From NCBI RefSeq assembly GCF_033344935.1, contig NZ_JAWPMM010000001.1:661001-725000 (forward strand): DNA of 64,000 nt. Reading direction: 5' to 3'. The notes below the pieces were generated by a model, which ran no database searches, was not told the origin of the DNA, and saw nothing but the letters and a program-made list of their open reading frames with translations. Each line of letters begins with the position of its first letter. Position 1 is the first letter of the stretch. This document shows, in pieces, positions 43,426-52,802 of the stretch. Both the position numbers and the translations under genes were made by a program. The stretch is from Reichenbachiella sp. (GTDB lineage Bacteria; Bacteroidota; Bacteroidia; Cytophagales; Cyclobacteriaceae).

Positions 43426-45693
43426 TTAAAGATCAAGGTCATCAAAGCCTAAATCTATGTTTAAGGAATCTGCCTCTGTTGTACCACCTTCATAGAGGTC
43501 GCAATCTAATTCTACGCCAAGTGGGGTACTAGGTTTTTTGAAATACCCCTTTTCTACACCTGTTCTTGGGTCGTCGTAAACTTTTAACATAAAATTTTCC
43601 CATATAGGACGAGCGGTTTTTCCTCCTTGCCCTAAAGCCCAGTATTTGAAGTGTATACTACGGTCATCACCACCTACCCATGCACCAGCTACTAAGTCAT
43701 GGGTCACGCCCATGTACCAACCGTCAGATGCATTTTGTGTGGTCCCGGTTTTCGAGCCGATTTCATTGTTCTGCTTTAATCTGTAATCCAGTGCATGTGC
43801 AGATCCATTTCTTTCTTCCATGGCTCCTTTGAGCATATGAATCATTAAATAGGCTGTTTTTTCGCTCAAGGCCTCTCTCCTTTTAGGTATGAAATCTTGA
43901 ATGACAACACCATTCTTATCTTCTATCCTAGTGATAAAAAATGGCTGAGTCCATACACCCTGATTGGCAAATGTGGAATAGGCCCCTACTAATTCATATA
44001 AGGATACCTCTCCAATTCCCAAACAGAGAGCTGGAACGGCAGGTAGATCGCTTTCAATTCCACAAGTGTGTGCCATATCCACAGCAGCACGAGGAGTGAT
44101 TTTTTGCATGATACGAGCGGTCACCGAATTTACTGACGCGGCCATCGCCTGTCGAATGGTCATTGTTTGACCAGTGAATTTTCCATTGGCGTTTTGAGGT
44201 GTCCAGGTTGGTTTTTCAGGATCGTCCATCATCCAAGTCACAGGTGCATCTACTGCGGTATAGCATGGCGAATACCCCAAGTCAATGGCGGCCGTATAGA
44301 CGAAAGGCTTGAACGTAGAACCTGGTTGACGTTTGCTTTGCTTGACGTGATCAAATTTGAAGTACTTGTGATTGATGCCTCCTACCCATGCTTTAATATG
44401 ACCAGTTTGAGGGTCCATAGCCATAAAGCCAGCTTGCAGAAAATGCTTGTAGTATTTAAGAGAATCAATCAAGCTGAAAGTGGTGTCTATTTCTCCTCCC
44501 CAGCTAAATACTGTCATATCTCTTGGGTAGTTGAGCCAATAGTTTAGAGAGTCTGAATCTTCGCCATATTTTTTGGCAAGGGATCTGTAGTTGGGTGTAC
44601 GTTTAATGGCCTTATCAACGAAGTCTAGAATTTCATTGCCATCTTCATCTATCCATGGCGCATCTCCCTGTAGATGGTTGATAAATACACTTTGCAAGGT
44701 ATCCATTTCTTCGGCCATTGCTTGCTCTGCGTACAGCTGCATGCGACTATCTATAGTCGTATATATTTTCAGTCCATCTGCGAATAGATCATAATCATTG
44801 GTTTTAGCCCAGCCCATAAGGAAATTCCTCATCACTGTTCGGAAGTAAGTGGCGAGTCCCTCATTTTGATCTTGAACCTTATACTGAAGTCCAAAATCTG
44901 ATACCTTCAATGAGTCATAGGCTTCCTGATCTATTTTTCCGTACTTCAATAGATTGTAAAGAATCTCAGTCCTTTTTTCCATAGCAAATTCAGGGTTTCG
45001 GATAGGATTGTAACGTGTAGGTTTATTAATTAATCCAACAAGAATCGCTGACTCCTTATGATTCAATTCACTAGGCAATTTGTTGAAATAGGTCTGTGCA
45101 GCTACTTTGATACCATAAGTATTATTTCCATATTCAATCGTATTGAGATACATGGCAAGAATCTCTTCTTTGGTATAGGAGGCTTCTAATTGAACGGAAA
45201 CTATCCATTCTTTCATTTTAATAATGAATATGCCGAAGCCAGGCACATCACTAAGTTTTCCACCCAAGTCTCTGGTTTTGAAAAGATTTTTGGCTACCTG
45301 TTGTGTGAGTGTACTTCCTCCTCCAGCATTTCTGTTTCCCATGAGGATGGTCTGGAAAAGCACACGGCCGAGTCCACGCAAATCAATCCCCGAATGCTGA
45401 GTAAATCTTATATCTTCAGTTACTAGCAATGCATCTATGAGTTCTTGAGAAAGCTCATTATAGGAGACTTCTGTTCTGTTATGGCGAAAGTATTTGCCAA
45501 GAGAAACTCCATCAGCAGAGAACAATTCAGAAGAAAGATCTGGATCAGGCTTTTCTAAAGACTTAGTACTTGGAAGACCACCGAATAATCCAAAGGCGTC
45601 AATTTTAATAGAATAAAACATGAAGAAGATAGCCAGTACTCCGGTGGCAAGTAAAATCCAAACTAATGCGATTAGCTTCTTGTATTTATTCAT
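43426..45693 (-). CDS. Class A penicillin-binding protein (PBP1A-like)
   Basis: A 755-residue bifunctional peptidoglycan synthase. A single N-terminal membrane helix (about 8-28) leads to a GT51 glycosyltransferase domain with its catalytic Glu in LLVTEDIRFTQHSGID and the GGSTLTQQVAKN block. The transpeptidase domain has the SxxK motif in QPGSTFKPFVY, SxN in AASVNSVTA and KTG in GSKTGTTQNA. All catalytic residues are present, so it should polymerise and cross-link peptidoglycan. Its ATG overlaps the sprE stop by 4 bp (ATGA), coupling wall synthesis to a T9SS gene. Confidence 0.96.
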   Translation of the reverse strand: MNKYKKLIALVWILLATGVLAIFFMFYSIKIDAFGLFGGLPSTKSLEKPDPDLSSELFSADGVSLGKYFRHNRTEVSYNELSQELIDALLVTEDIRFTQHSGIDLRGLGRVLFQTILMGNRNAGGGSTLTQQVAKNLFKTRDLGGKLSDVPGFGIFIIKMKEWIVSVQLEASYTKEEILAMYLNTIEYGNNTYGIKVAAQTYFNKLPSELNHKESAILVGLINKPTRYNPIRNPEFAMEKRTEILYNLLKYGKIDQEAYDSLKVSDFGLQYKVQDQNEGLATYFRTVMRNFLMGWAKTNDYDLFADGLKIYTTIDSRMQLYAEQAMAEEMDTLQSVFINHLQGDAPWIDEDGNEILDFVDKAIKRTPNYRSLAKKYGEDSDSLNYWLNYPRDMTVFSWGGEIDTTFSLIDSLKYYKHFLQAGFMAMDPQTGHIKAWVGGINHKYFKFDHVKQSKRQPGSTFKPFVYTAAIDLGYSPCYTAVDAPVTWMMDDPEKPTWTPQNANGKFTGQTMTIRQAMAASVNSVTARIMQKITPRAAVDMAHTCGIESDLPAVPALCLGIGEVSLYELVGAYSTFANQGVWTQPFFITRIEDKNGVVIQDFIPKRREALSEKTAYLMIHMLKGAMEERNGSAHALDYRLKQNNEIGSKTGTTQNASDGWYMGVTHDLVAGAWVGGDDRSIHFKYWALGQGGKTARPIWENFMLKVYDDPRTGVEKGYFKKPSTPLGVELDCDLYEGGTTEADSLNIDLGFDDLDL

Positions 45694-48284
45694 TGCTGGT
45701 AATTTTTCCTGTAGAACTTAAGATACGTGTCCAATTCCTTTGTTTGATAAAGAATGTTGAAATTATCTTTCGTGATTACGAAATTATAGAATTTGCCAGT
45801 CTTATTAATTTTTTCAGCAGGCTTTTCAGTCTCTACCTCCTTGTTGAAAGTGATGGCGGTTTCCTTGTCAGAAAATTCCGAGATAAGAATCATCGAATAC
45901 TGCTCGTCCAGAATTAAATTTCCAATTTTCAGTGGGCTGTCCTCGGCAATAAGTGTTTTAAAATACTGTGGCAGTGCATCTGAAAGTTCCTGATCAGTTT
46001 GATAAACAAAGATGAAGAAATGAGGTTTTTCAAATTTTGGAATGTATTTCGCTCTCGTACTATTGACCAGATTGATCTGATACTGCTCTGAAGCAGTTAC
46101 CAAAGAATCAGCATATGGTAATAGCTCACTTTCTGAATATGTAGCGATAAAGTTATTTAACTCATATTGGTACTTATATATTGACTCAGACTTTCCTTGA
46201 ACAAGTATTTTCAATAGAGCCATGTTATCCACAAAGTCATTGTCTGGATATTCTCTCAAGCCATCATTGATCAAGCCCATAGCTTCTTGATAGTTGCCGC
46301 TTTGATAACTACTGTAAGCCTGTGCATATATTAGCTTTAGCTTTTCACTTGCAGCTTGTGATTCGGCTCTATAGTTAGGGTTGATAATAATTTTCGCATA
46401 GATACTTTCTGGAGCTTCTTCGAGTAAAATGTTTTTGTATCGTTCAGATTTAGGAATATTTTCTAATTCTTTAAAAATTATATAGAGCAGATACAATACT
46501 TCGTGACGATATTCAGACTCTGGAAAACGAGTAAAAAGACTCTCATAAGTTTCTGAAGAGTTATGTTTTTCATTCAAATCAAAGTTGTAAATTTTTCCTA
46601 GTTGGTAGGTCGCTTCTTCTATTTCGTCGAGCAGCTTTTGTTTGTCTTCTGCCGTCTGAGGCAAAGTGGCTAATAGCTCTGATTTGTCAATTTTGAATTC
46701 CGCTTCTTCTTCCTCCGAATCCTTGTTGGAAACTTTTTCACCGCCTGGACCTGGCTCTTCATTTTCATCATCAGCTGAAATGCTGGCCGTACTATTTGAC
46801 CTGCGCCAATTGTCTTCTAGCTTTCGATCCCCCCAGACCCTTTTAAATTCAGACTTCCCTCGCGAAACGGCTGCCGTATTATAGAAGTACCAAGTGGTGC
46901 CTTCATAGTTGTTGGCTCCAATCCCTCCTGTGTTTTGGCTAAATACACTAGAGTTGTTAGCCGCCAATCTGGCTGCATTTCTTTTTCTCTTTTTCTCCTC
47001 CTCTCGTCGCTTCATTTCTGCAGCCTCTTCTTGTGCAATGTAGGCATCAAGAAATCGATCCAAAGAATCAGGAGGTAAATTGGTTAGGTTAAGCAAACTA
47101 TCGTTAACCTGGATGATCGTGTACTGCTCAACGAAATTTTCTAAAATTTTCTGTCGGGCTTCTATTTCTGCATATTCTGCTTCATCCTTGGGAAGCACAC
47201 TTAGTGTACTGTCATAATACAATTTAGCTAGTTTATATTCAGCTAGACTATCGTAATAGATCTTGCCGAGACTTAAATAACTGTGTGCTTTTTGTCTGTT
47301 GTTATTGACACTCGATCGAATGGAAGAATTATAATAGGCTATGCCTTGGTCCAAATAGCCATGGCGCACTTCGAATTTGGCCATTTCATAGTAGATCTTA
47401 TCCTTAAACTCTTCATTCTTTCGGTCTTTGAGTAGCTTCTTGAAATACTTCCTAACTTTTTTTGCGTCATTAGTTTTGGCAAGTTGTGTAACCTGCGCCA
47501 TGTTCAATTTAGTATAAAAAGATAGTTCATACGGAGGGTTATTCTTGAGTGTCTGTTTATAGTAGTTGTAAGCTTCGCCGTCGAACCCTAAAGATTGGTA
47601 CACTTGTCCAATGATAAAATTGATTCTTGCCCTTTCCTTGAAATTAGTAATGAGGTCTTCAGCCTGAATTAGATTTTGAACCATATTGTTGTAGTCCCCA
47701 CTCTTCTGATACAAATACCCCCTGGTTAGGTAAAGGTTCTTTAGATTCTTCTTGTTGAGCTTTTCTTTCTTGAGGTAATCTGAAACGGCAATGGCATTGT
47801 TGCTTTCTTTATATTCTATAAACGTTCGCATCAGTGCAACAAGCGCTTCATGTTTAGCATTATCGTCTTTGCCTTTAGTGTTTACATATTTAAAAGTCTC
47901 TACTGCATTTTGATAATCTAGACTGTAGAATCTGGCCTTGCCTACCAAAACATATGAGTCGTCTTCCCATTTAGATCCTTTGTGTCTTTGAATGGCCAAT
48001 GAAGCTTTTTCTATGCAATCTTCTATCTGATCATTAAACGAACTGGCTGCAGTGGAATCGAATTGTGGAAAAATGGGTAGAATCAGATTGTAATTCCAGT
48101 CGTATTGATCCTCTATGGTTTGTTCTATAGTTTTGATATGCTCTAATGCAATGAAGTAAGCATTATAGTGGGCCGTCATATTGTGATAAGAGTTACTCAT
48201 CACGTTATTTTTTTCTGGAGCACAGGAACCCAAAAGGACGGCAACGCCGAGCAATAGTATTAGACTTCGATGGATCAAATTCAA
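45690..48284 (-). CDS. sprE: T9SS/gliding lipoprotein SprE (PorW)
   Basis: An 864-residue lipoprotein. The TTG start gives MNLIHRSLILLLGVAVLLGSC with lipobox LGSC (Cys21). The family's SNSYHNMTAHYNAYFIA follows at once. Residues about 60-390 are tetratricopeptide repeats, then a charged linker (MKRREEEKKRKRN), the PorW-type segment GTTWYFYNTAAVSRGKSEF, more repeats and a final alpha/beta domain. SprE/PorW is an outer-membrane lipoprotein required for T9SS function and gliding and is reported to stabilise the PorK/N-L/M assembly. It is encoded opposite gldKLMN. Confidence 0.88.
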   Translation of the reverse strand: MNLIHRSLILLLGVAVLLGSCAPEKNNVMSNSYHNMTAHYNAYFIALEHIKTIEQTIEDQYDWNYNLILPIFPQFDSTAASSFNDQIEDCIEKASLAIQRHKGSKWEDDSYVLVGKARFYSLDYQNAVETFKYVNTKGKDDNAKHEALVALMRTFIEYKESNNAIAVSDYLKKEKLNKKNLKNLYLTRGYLYQKSGDYNNMVQNLIQAEDLITNFKERARINFIIGQVYQSLGFDGEAYNYYKQTLKNNPPYELSFYTKLNMAQVTQLAKTNDAKKVRKYFKKLLKDRKNEEFKDKIYYEMAKFEVRHGYLDQGIAYYNSSIRSSVNNNRQKAHSYLSLGKIYYDSLAEYKLAKLYYDSTLSVLPKDEAEYAEIEARQKILENFVEQYTIIQVNDSLLNLTNLPPDSLDRFLDAYIAQEEAAEMKRREEEKKRKRNAARLAANNSSVFSQNTGGIGANNYEGTTWYFYNTAAVSRGKSEFKRVWGDRKLEDNWRRSNSTASISADDENEEPGPGGEKVSNKDSEEEEAEFKIDKSELLATLPQTAEDKQKLLDEIEEATYQLGKIYNFDLNEKHNSSETYESLFTRFPESEYRHEVLYLLYIIFKELENIPKSERYKNILLEEAPESIYAKIIINPNYRAESQAASEKLKLIYAQAYSSYQSGNYQEAMGLINDGLREYPDNDFVDNMALLKILVQGKSESIYKYQYELNNFIATYSESELLPYADSLVTASEQYQINLVNSTRAKYIPKFEKPHFFIFVYQTDQELSDALPQYFKTLIAEDSPLKIGNLILDEQYSMILISEFSDKETAITFNKEVETEKPAEKINKTGKFYNFVITKDNFNILYQTKELDTYLKFYRKNYQQ

Positions 48285-48383
48285 TGTTTTCGAATAAACG
48301 CCAATTCAAACGCAATTAATACAATATTGGCTTAGTAAATATCTATTAATATATATTTTTACCGCAAATCAGAAGCTATTTCC

Positions 48384-49250
48384 TTGGAACAAAAGAGAAC
48401 CCTTTCTAATCGGCTAACTACTAAATATTTACTCATTGTAAGAAATGAGGAAAATTTTGCTGAAAAATCAACTTATAGTTTCACATACTCTAAGATTATT
48501 TTGGTTTTGATGCTTTCCTTTTTTGCCTTCTTTGGTTTGAGTTTTTATTTATCCACCTCGTTATTGGAAGCTTGGTTTGATCCTCGCTTTGCTGAGCTGA
48601 AGGCAACCAAGCAGGTGATGGAATTAGCGACACGAGTGGATTCTCTTCAATTAGAAGTAAAAAGGAAGGATGATTTTATTAGCAACATCAAGACGATCAT
48701 GTCTGGTGAGGATACCCAATATACAGATGTGGAAAATACAGGGAGTATTGAAAGTAGTGAGATTTCTGAAATTGTCGAATCTCAAGGTGTCAATGCAATC
48801 GATTCTCAATTCCGGGAGGAGTTTGAGAAGGGTGGACTTGAATTTCAATTGACCGACAACAGACTATCAGAAGAGCTCAAAGACTTTTTTCTCTTCAAAC
48901 CAGTGGACGGCATCGTGTCTGAACATTTCGATCCACAAATTGATCATCTGGCAATTGATATTGTAGCTAAACAAGATGAGCCAGTCAAATCTGTAGCTGA
49001 TGGAACTGTAATTTTTGCTTCCTGGACACAGGATAGCGGGTATGTTTTAGCCATCCAGCATAGGGGCAATTTGATCTCTATGTATAAACACAATTCGGAT
49101 TTGTTGAAAAACGTAGGTAATTTTGTCACCGCGGGAGAAGTGGTGTCTATCATTGGGAACACTGGAGAGCTCACTTCAGGTCCGCATTTGCATTTTGAAC
49201 TGTGGTACAATGGTAATCCCATTAACCCAGAGGAATTGATTAGATTTTAA
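48384..49250 (+). CDS. M23-family (LytM) metallopeptidase
   Basis: 288 residues. A membrane helix at about 34-58 follows a cytoplasmic stub with LTTKYLLIVRNEENFAEKS, an opening conserved among Bacteroidota M23 proteins. This justifies the TTG start at 48384, because the first in-frame ATG would cut into the helix. A coiled-coil stretch (about 70-100) leads to the LytM domain with the zinc motif: HLAIDIVA (HxxxD, with Asp) near 192 and the HLHFELW HxH near 270. Such enzymes cleave peptidoglycan cross-links or activate amidases. Bactofilin starts 16 bp downstream, a pairing often seen in cell-shape modules. Confidence 0.9.
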   Translation: MEQKRTLSNRLTTKYLLIVRNEENFAEKSTYSFTYSKIILVLMLSFFAFFGLSFYLSTSLLEAWFDPRFAELKATKQVMELATRVDSLQLEVKRKDDFISNIKTIMSGEDTQYTDVENTGSIESSEISEIVESQGVNAIDSQFREEFEKGGLEFQLTDNRLSEELKDFFLFKPVDGIVSEHFDPQIDHLAIDIVAKQDEPVKSVADGTVIFASWTQDSGYVLAIQHRGNLISMYKHNSDLLKNVGNFVTAGEVVSIIGNTGELTSGPHLHFELWYNGNPINPEELIRF

Positions 49251-49266
49251 ACAAACACCTGTACTA

Positions 49267-49689
49267 ATGTTTAATAATAAGCAAGAAATCAAAGAAGTGG
49301 AAGAACTTAGCAACTCTAGTAACATCATTGGCAAGGGAACCCTTCTGAATGGTGATATCGAAACTTACGGTAATATCCGGATAGAAGGAAAGATCGTAGG
49401 GAATATGAAAACCAAATCCAAAGCCGCATGTGGACATTCTTCACATATCGAAGGTAACTTGATCGCACAAAACGCAGAGATCGCAGGCCATGTGACTGGA
49501 AAAGTAGAAGTTTCTGAATTATTGATCCTTAAACCATCTGCAATCATCAACGGTGATATCATTACTAACAAGTTGATCGTGGAATCTGGAGCTACCTTCA
49601 ATGGTGGATGTAAAATGGGCGTAACCATTAAAGAAATTCAAATTGGAGACACCGCAGAAGGAAAATCAAAACTCCTCAAAGCCGAATAA
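49267..49689 (+). CDS. Bactofilin (polymer-forming cytoskeletal protein)
   Basis: 140 residues with the central bactofilin beta-helix (about 18-120), seen as repeats of short Gly/Val/Ile strands such as GTLLNGDIETYGNIRIEGKIVG and SHIEGNLIAQNAEIAGHVTG. Bactofilins polymerise without nucleotide into membrane-bound filaments that position cell-wall enzymes. Its neighbour, the M23 peptidase, is the usual partner. Its last 47 bp overlap the TTG start of the atpZ-like gene, so cytoskeleton and ATP synthase genes are transcriptionally linked here. Confidence 0.93.
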   Translation: MFNNKQEIKEVEELSNSSNIIGKGTLLNGDIETYGNIRIEGKIVGNMKTKSKAACGHSSHIEGNLIAQNAEIAGHVTGKVEVSELLILKPSAIINGDIITNKLIVESGATFNGGCKMGVTIKEIQIGDTAEGKSKLLKAE

Positions 49690-49888
49690 AGAAGAGGATC
49701 AGCCTCTTTCCTATTTAAAGTTTTCAGGGATGGCATTTGAAATGCTCGCCTATATCATCATAGGGTATTGGGTGGGCAATCAATTAGATCAGCATTTCGA
49801 ATTTGATTCGATTCTCACGCTTGTAGGAATAATGCTAGGAATAGCTGGTGCATTGATCAATTTATTTCGAAAACTGCCAAAAAATTAA
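49643..49888 (+). CDS. atpZ: AtpZ/AtpI-family ATP synthase accessory protein
   Basis: 81 residues with two membrane helices (MAFEMLAYIIIGYWVGNQL and ILTLVGIMLGIAGALINLF). It has the glycine pattern of AtpZ, a small protein encoded ahead of many F-type ATP synthases and linked to divalent-cation transport or assembly of the c ring. A TTG at 49643 is the only plausible start; it lies 47 bp inside the bactofilin gene and gives a charged tail of about 28 residues before the first helix. The next gene starts 3 bp after the stop. Confidence 0.82.
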   Translation: METPQKENQNSSKPNKEEDQPLSYLKFSGMAFEMLAYIIIGYWVGNQLDQHFEFDSILTLVGIMLGIAGALINLFRKLPKN

Positions 49889-49891
49889 TTC

Positions 49892-50281
49892 ATGAAAGAA
49901 TTGTCTAAAATCTCTGTTTTCACAGGGATTTTGATCTTAATAAGCTACTGTCTTTTAGAAGTATTCAAATTTTCATTTGTTCACTCAGCTATTTACCAAA
50001 TCATAGGATTTCTATGGTTTCTGTACACCAGCATACATATTACCTATTTGCTCGTTGCTAAAAACCCAAATATTGAGAGTGCTATATTGCCATTAGTTGG
50101 TTTGGGTTTAAGGTTTTTAGTTTCACTTTTCACAGTGATGTTTTACCTGATCAAGTTCCCAGAAAATTCGGCATTGTTTGTTCTTAATTTTATGGTTGTC
50201 TATTTAATCTACGTAGTGTTTGAAATCACAGCCTTATTGTCTAACTTGCGACGAAATTCAAGTCAAGATCAAAATACATGA
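49892..50281 (+). CDS. Small membrane protein in the atpI position
   Basis: 129 residues with four membrane segments and no other visible motif. It occupies the place of atpI, just before atpB, and has similar size and topology, so an AtpI-like assembly role (helping c-subunit ring formation) is likely. Sequence similarity to AtpI is not obvious by eye. The stop overlaps the AtpB start by 4 bp (ATGA), supporting coupled translation. This gene must belong to the ATP synthase operon even if its biochemical role is unproven. Confidence 0.75.
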   Translation: MKELSKISVFTGILILISYCLLEVFKFSFVHSAIYQIIGFLWFLYTSIHITYLLVAKNPNIESAILPLVGLGLRFLVSLFTVMFYLIKFPENSALFVLNFMVVYLIYVVFEITALLSNLRRNSSQDQNT

Positions 50282-51381
50282 TTAACGGTCGAATTATGAC
50301 AACATTTAAGCATCTGAAAATCAACATTTTACTAGCGGTTTTCGGTCTGTTTGTATCACAGGCAAGTTTTGCGGGGGAATCGAAAGAAGGAGAAAAATTT
50401 GACCCGAGTACGATGATCAATCATCACATCATGGATGCTCATGATTGGCATCTTTTTGATCTCAAAGATGATAATGGTGAAGTACATGCGGTAAGCATCC
50501 CATTACCCGTTATCTTATGGGACAATGGATTGCAAGTTTTCATGTCGTCTGAATTCCATCACGGACAAAACGCAGTAGAAAGCAATGGCAATTACTACTT
50601 CAATGCGCATGAGCATATATATAAGACAGATGCCAATGGCACTTTGGAATATGATGAAGCTGGTGTCATCACCAATGTACACCCACTAGACCTTTCAATC
50701 ACTAAAAATGTAGCGATGTTACTTATCAATGCCGTAGTAATGGTTTTGATATTTTTGGCGGTAGCTAGAGGGTATAAGAAAAACGCTAAACGAGCGCCGA
50801 AAGGAGTTCAGTCATTTTTCGAGCCTATCATCATTTATGTAAGAGACGAAATTGTGAAGCCAAACGTAGGCCCTAAATATGAAAGGTATTTGCCTTATCT
50901 ATTGAGTCTATTTTTCTTCATCTGGTTTGGAAACCTGTTAGGCCTCCTTCCAGCAGCAGCTAACCTTACAGGTAATATTGCTGTATGTATGGCATTGGCA
51001 GGACTTACCTTGATCATCACATTAGCCTCAGGTAGAAAAACTTACTGGTTGCATATTTTGGATCCATTAGGAAACAGCATGCCCTGGTTGGCAAAATTTC
51101 CTTTGTATCTAATCTTATGGCCAATCGAGATATTAGGAATCTTTATTAAGCCTTTCTCATTGATGATTCGTTTGTTTGCGAACATCACAGCAGGGCACAT
51201 TATTATATTGAGTATCATAAGTTTGACTTTCATCACACAGAGTATCGCAGTAGGAGTAGCTTCTACCGCATTCGCTACAGTGATGAACATGTTAGAACTA
51301 TTTGTAGCGCTACTACAAGCTTATGTATTTACACTATTGACTTCGATGTATTTCGGACAAGCAGTAGAAGAACATCATTAA
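50278..51381 (+). CDS. atpB: F-type ATP synthase subunit a
   Basis: 367 residues, about 100 longer than E. coli AtpB. The N-terminus has a signal-like segment (MTTFKHLKINILLAVFGLFVSQASFA, if the internal ATG at 50296 is used) and a His-rich extracytoplasmic domain of about 120 residues. The membrane part from about residue 150 has the essential Arg in SLMIRLFANITAGHIII and the late LLQAYVFTLLTSMYF helix. It forms the two half-channels beside the c ring in the inner membrane. The N-terminal extension is common in Bacteroidota. The ATG at 50278 overlaps the upstream stop. Confidence 0.93.
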   Translation: MINGRIMTTFKHLKINILLAVFGLFVSQASFAGESKEGEKFDPSTMINHHIMDAHDWHLFDLKDDNGEVHAVSIPLPVILWDNGLQVFMSSEFHHGQNAVESNGNYYFNAHEHIYKTDANGTLEYDEAGVITNVHPLDLSITKNVAMLLINAVVMVLIFLAVARGYKKNAKRAPKGVQSFFEPIIIYVRDEIVKPNVGPKYERYLPYLLSLFFFIWFGNLLGLLPAAANLTGNIAVCMALAGLTLIITLASGRKTYWLHILDPLGNSMPWLAKFPLYLILWPIEILGIFIKPFSLMIRLFANITAGHIIILSIISLTFITQSIAVGVASTAFATVMNMLELFVALLQAYVFTLLTSMYFGQAVEEHH

Positions 51382-51399
51382 GAAATTATTTTTTTTTAA

Positions 51400-51624
<225 letters not shown>

Positions 51625-51631
51625 TTTTTCT

Positions 51632-51669
51632 GACTTGGCTCTGTTTGCATTAGGCATCAGGGCCAGGTC
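51632..51669 (+). promoter_or_regulatory. Intercistronic hairpin between atpE and atpF
   Basis: GACTTGGCTCTG (51632-51643) pairs over 12 positions with CAGGGCCAGGTC (51658-51669), using two G-U wobbles, around a 14-base loop. It starts 7 bases after the atpE stop. No long T-run follows, so it is more likely an RNA-stability or processing element, or a partial attenuator, than a full terminator. Confidence 0.55.
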
Positions 51670-51692
51670 TTATTTCAATTAAAAAAAATATA

Positions 51693-52187
51693 ATGGAATT
51701 AGTTACCCCCGGTATTGGACTTATCATTTGGCAGACCATCGTATTCTTAGCGGTATTTGGAATATTGGCTGCGTTCGTATGGAGACCAATCACAGATGCG
51801 TTGAGAACAAGAGAGTCGTTCATTCAGGACTCATTGGACGCGGCAGAAAATGCCAAAAAGAAAATTGAAGAGCTCAAGCAAGACAATGAATATTTGCTGG
51901 AAGAAGCTCGACTAGAAAGAGATAAAATGATCAAAGATGCGACCGAGATTGCTAACAAAATCAAGGAAGACGCGAAAGACGAAACATCTAAGATCACAGC
52001 AAAAATGATAGAAGATGCGAAGTCAGTGATCAACACTGAGAAAAACGCAGCTTTAGCCGACGTGAAAAACTTGGTGGCTGAATTGTCATTGGATATTGCT
52101 GAGAAACTCTTGAAAGGTAGCTTGGCCGACAAAAAGGCTCAAGAGACATTGGTTAAAGATTTGGTCAAAGACATAAAAGTAAACTGA
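51693..52187 (+). CDS. atpF: F-type ATP synthase subunit b
   Basis: 164 residues. One N-terminal membrane helix (PGIGLIIWQTIVFLAVFGILAAF) is followed by a long charged coiled coil (about 35-130) that forms the peripheral stalk, and a C-terminal region that contacts the delta subunit. Composition (Lys/Glu/Asp/Ala-rich heptads) is typical. A single b gene is seen, so a homodimeric stalk is expected. atpH starts 1 bp after the stop. Confidence 0.95.
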   Translation: MELVTPGIGLIIWQTIVFLAVFGILAAFVWRPITDALRTRESFIQDSLDAAENAKKKIEELKQDNEYLLEEARLERDKMIKDATEIANKIKEDAKDETSKITAKMIEDAKSVINTEKNAALADVKNLVAELSLDIAEKLLKGSLADKKAQETLVKDLVKDIKVN

Positions 52188-52188
52188 G

Positions 52189-52746
52189 ATGTCAGAATTT
52201 AGGATAGCATCGAGATATGCCAAAGCGCTACTAGAGCTGGCTGAAGAAAAAAAGTGTCTAGACAAGGTAGTAGCGGACATGGAGCAATTCACAGAAGTCT
52301 GCAAAAGCAACCATGATTTGGTTTTGATGTTGAAAAATCCAATCATTAGCCACTACAAGAAGCTAGCTATCCTTAAGGAAATTTTCAAAGGCAAGGTCAA
52401 TGACTTGACCATGTCTATTTTTGAAATCCTTGCCAAGAAGAACAGAGAAATGTATTTGCCAGAAGTGGCTGCAGCTTTCAAGTCGCAGTTTTATACTTTC
52501 AAAGGCATCGTGGAAAGTACAATTACCACTGTACACCCGATTTCTGATGCAATTAGAAAAGATATCAGTGCCATCGTGAAAAAGATCACAAATAGCGATG
52601 TGGTACTTACCGAAAAAACCAATCCTGAGTTGATTGGTGGTTTCGTTTTAAAAATTGGTGATAAACAAATAGATGACAGCGTGAGTGGCAAGTTGAAGGA
52701 ATTAAGACTTCAGTTTGTAGACAAAGGCTATCAAAGTAAAATGTAA
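52189..52746 (+). CDS. atpH: F-type ATP synthase subunit delta
   Basis: A 185-residue soluble subunit that joins the peripheral stalk to the top of the alpha/beta hexamer. The helical N-terminal domain opens with RIASRYAKALLELAEE. The C-terminal strand-helix region contains the family's TNPELIGGFVLKIGDKQIDDSVSGKLKELR. Length is normal. It lies between atpF (1-bp gap) and atpA (56-bp gap), in standard order. Confidence 0.95.
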   Translation: MSEFRIASRYAKALLELAEEKKCLDKVVADMEQFTEVCKSNHDLVLMLKNPIISHYKKLAILKEIFKGKVNDLTMSIFEILAKKNREMYLPEVAAAFKSQFYTFKGIVESTITTVHPISDAIRKDISAIVKKITNSDVVLTEKTNPELIGGFVLKIGDKQIDDSVSGKLKELRLQFVDKGYQSKM

Positions 52747-52802
52747 TCACCAGACGGTGATTTGTCAATAAGAAATTAAAAGATCTAAAATTAACTACAG
52801 TA

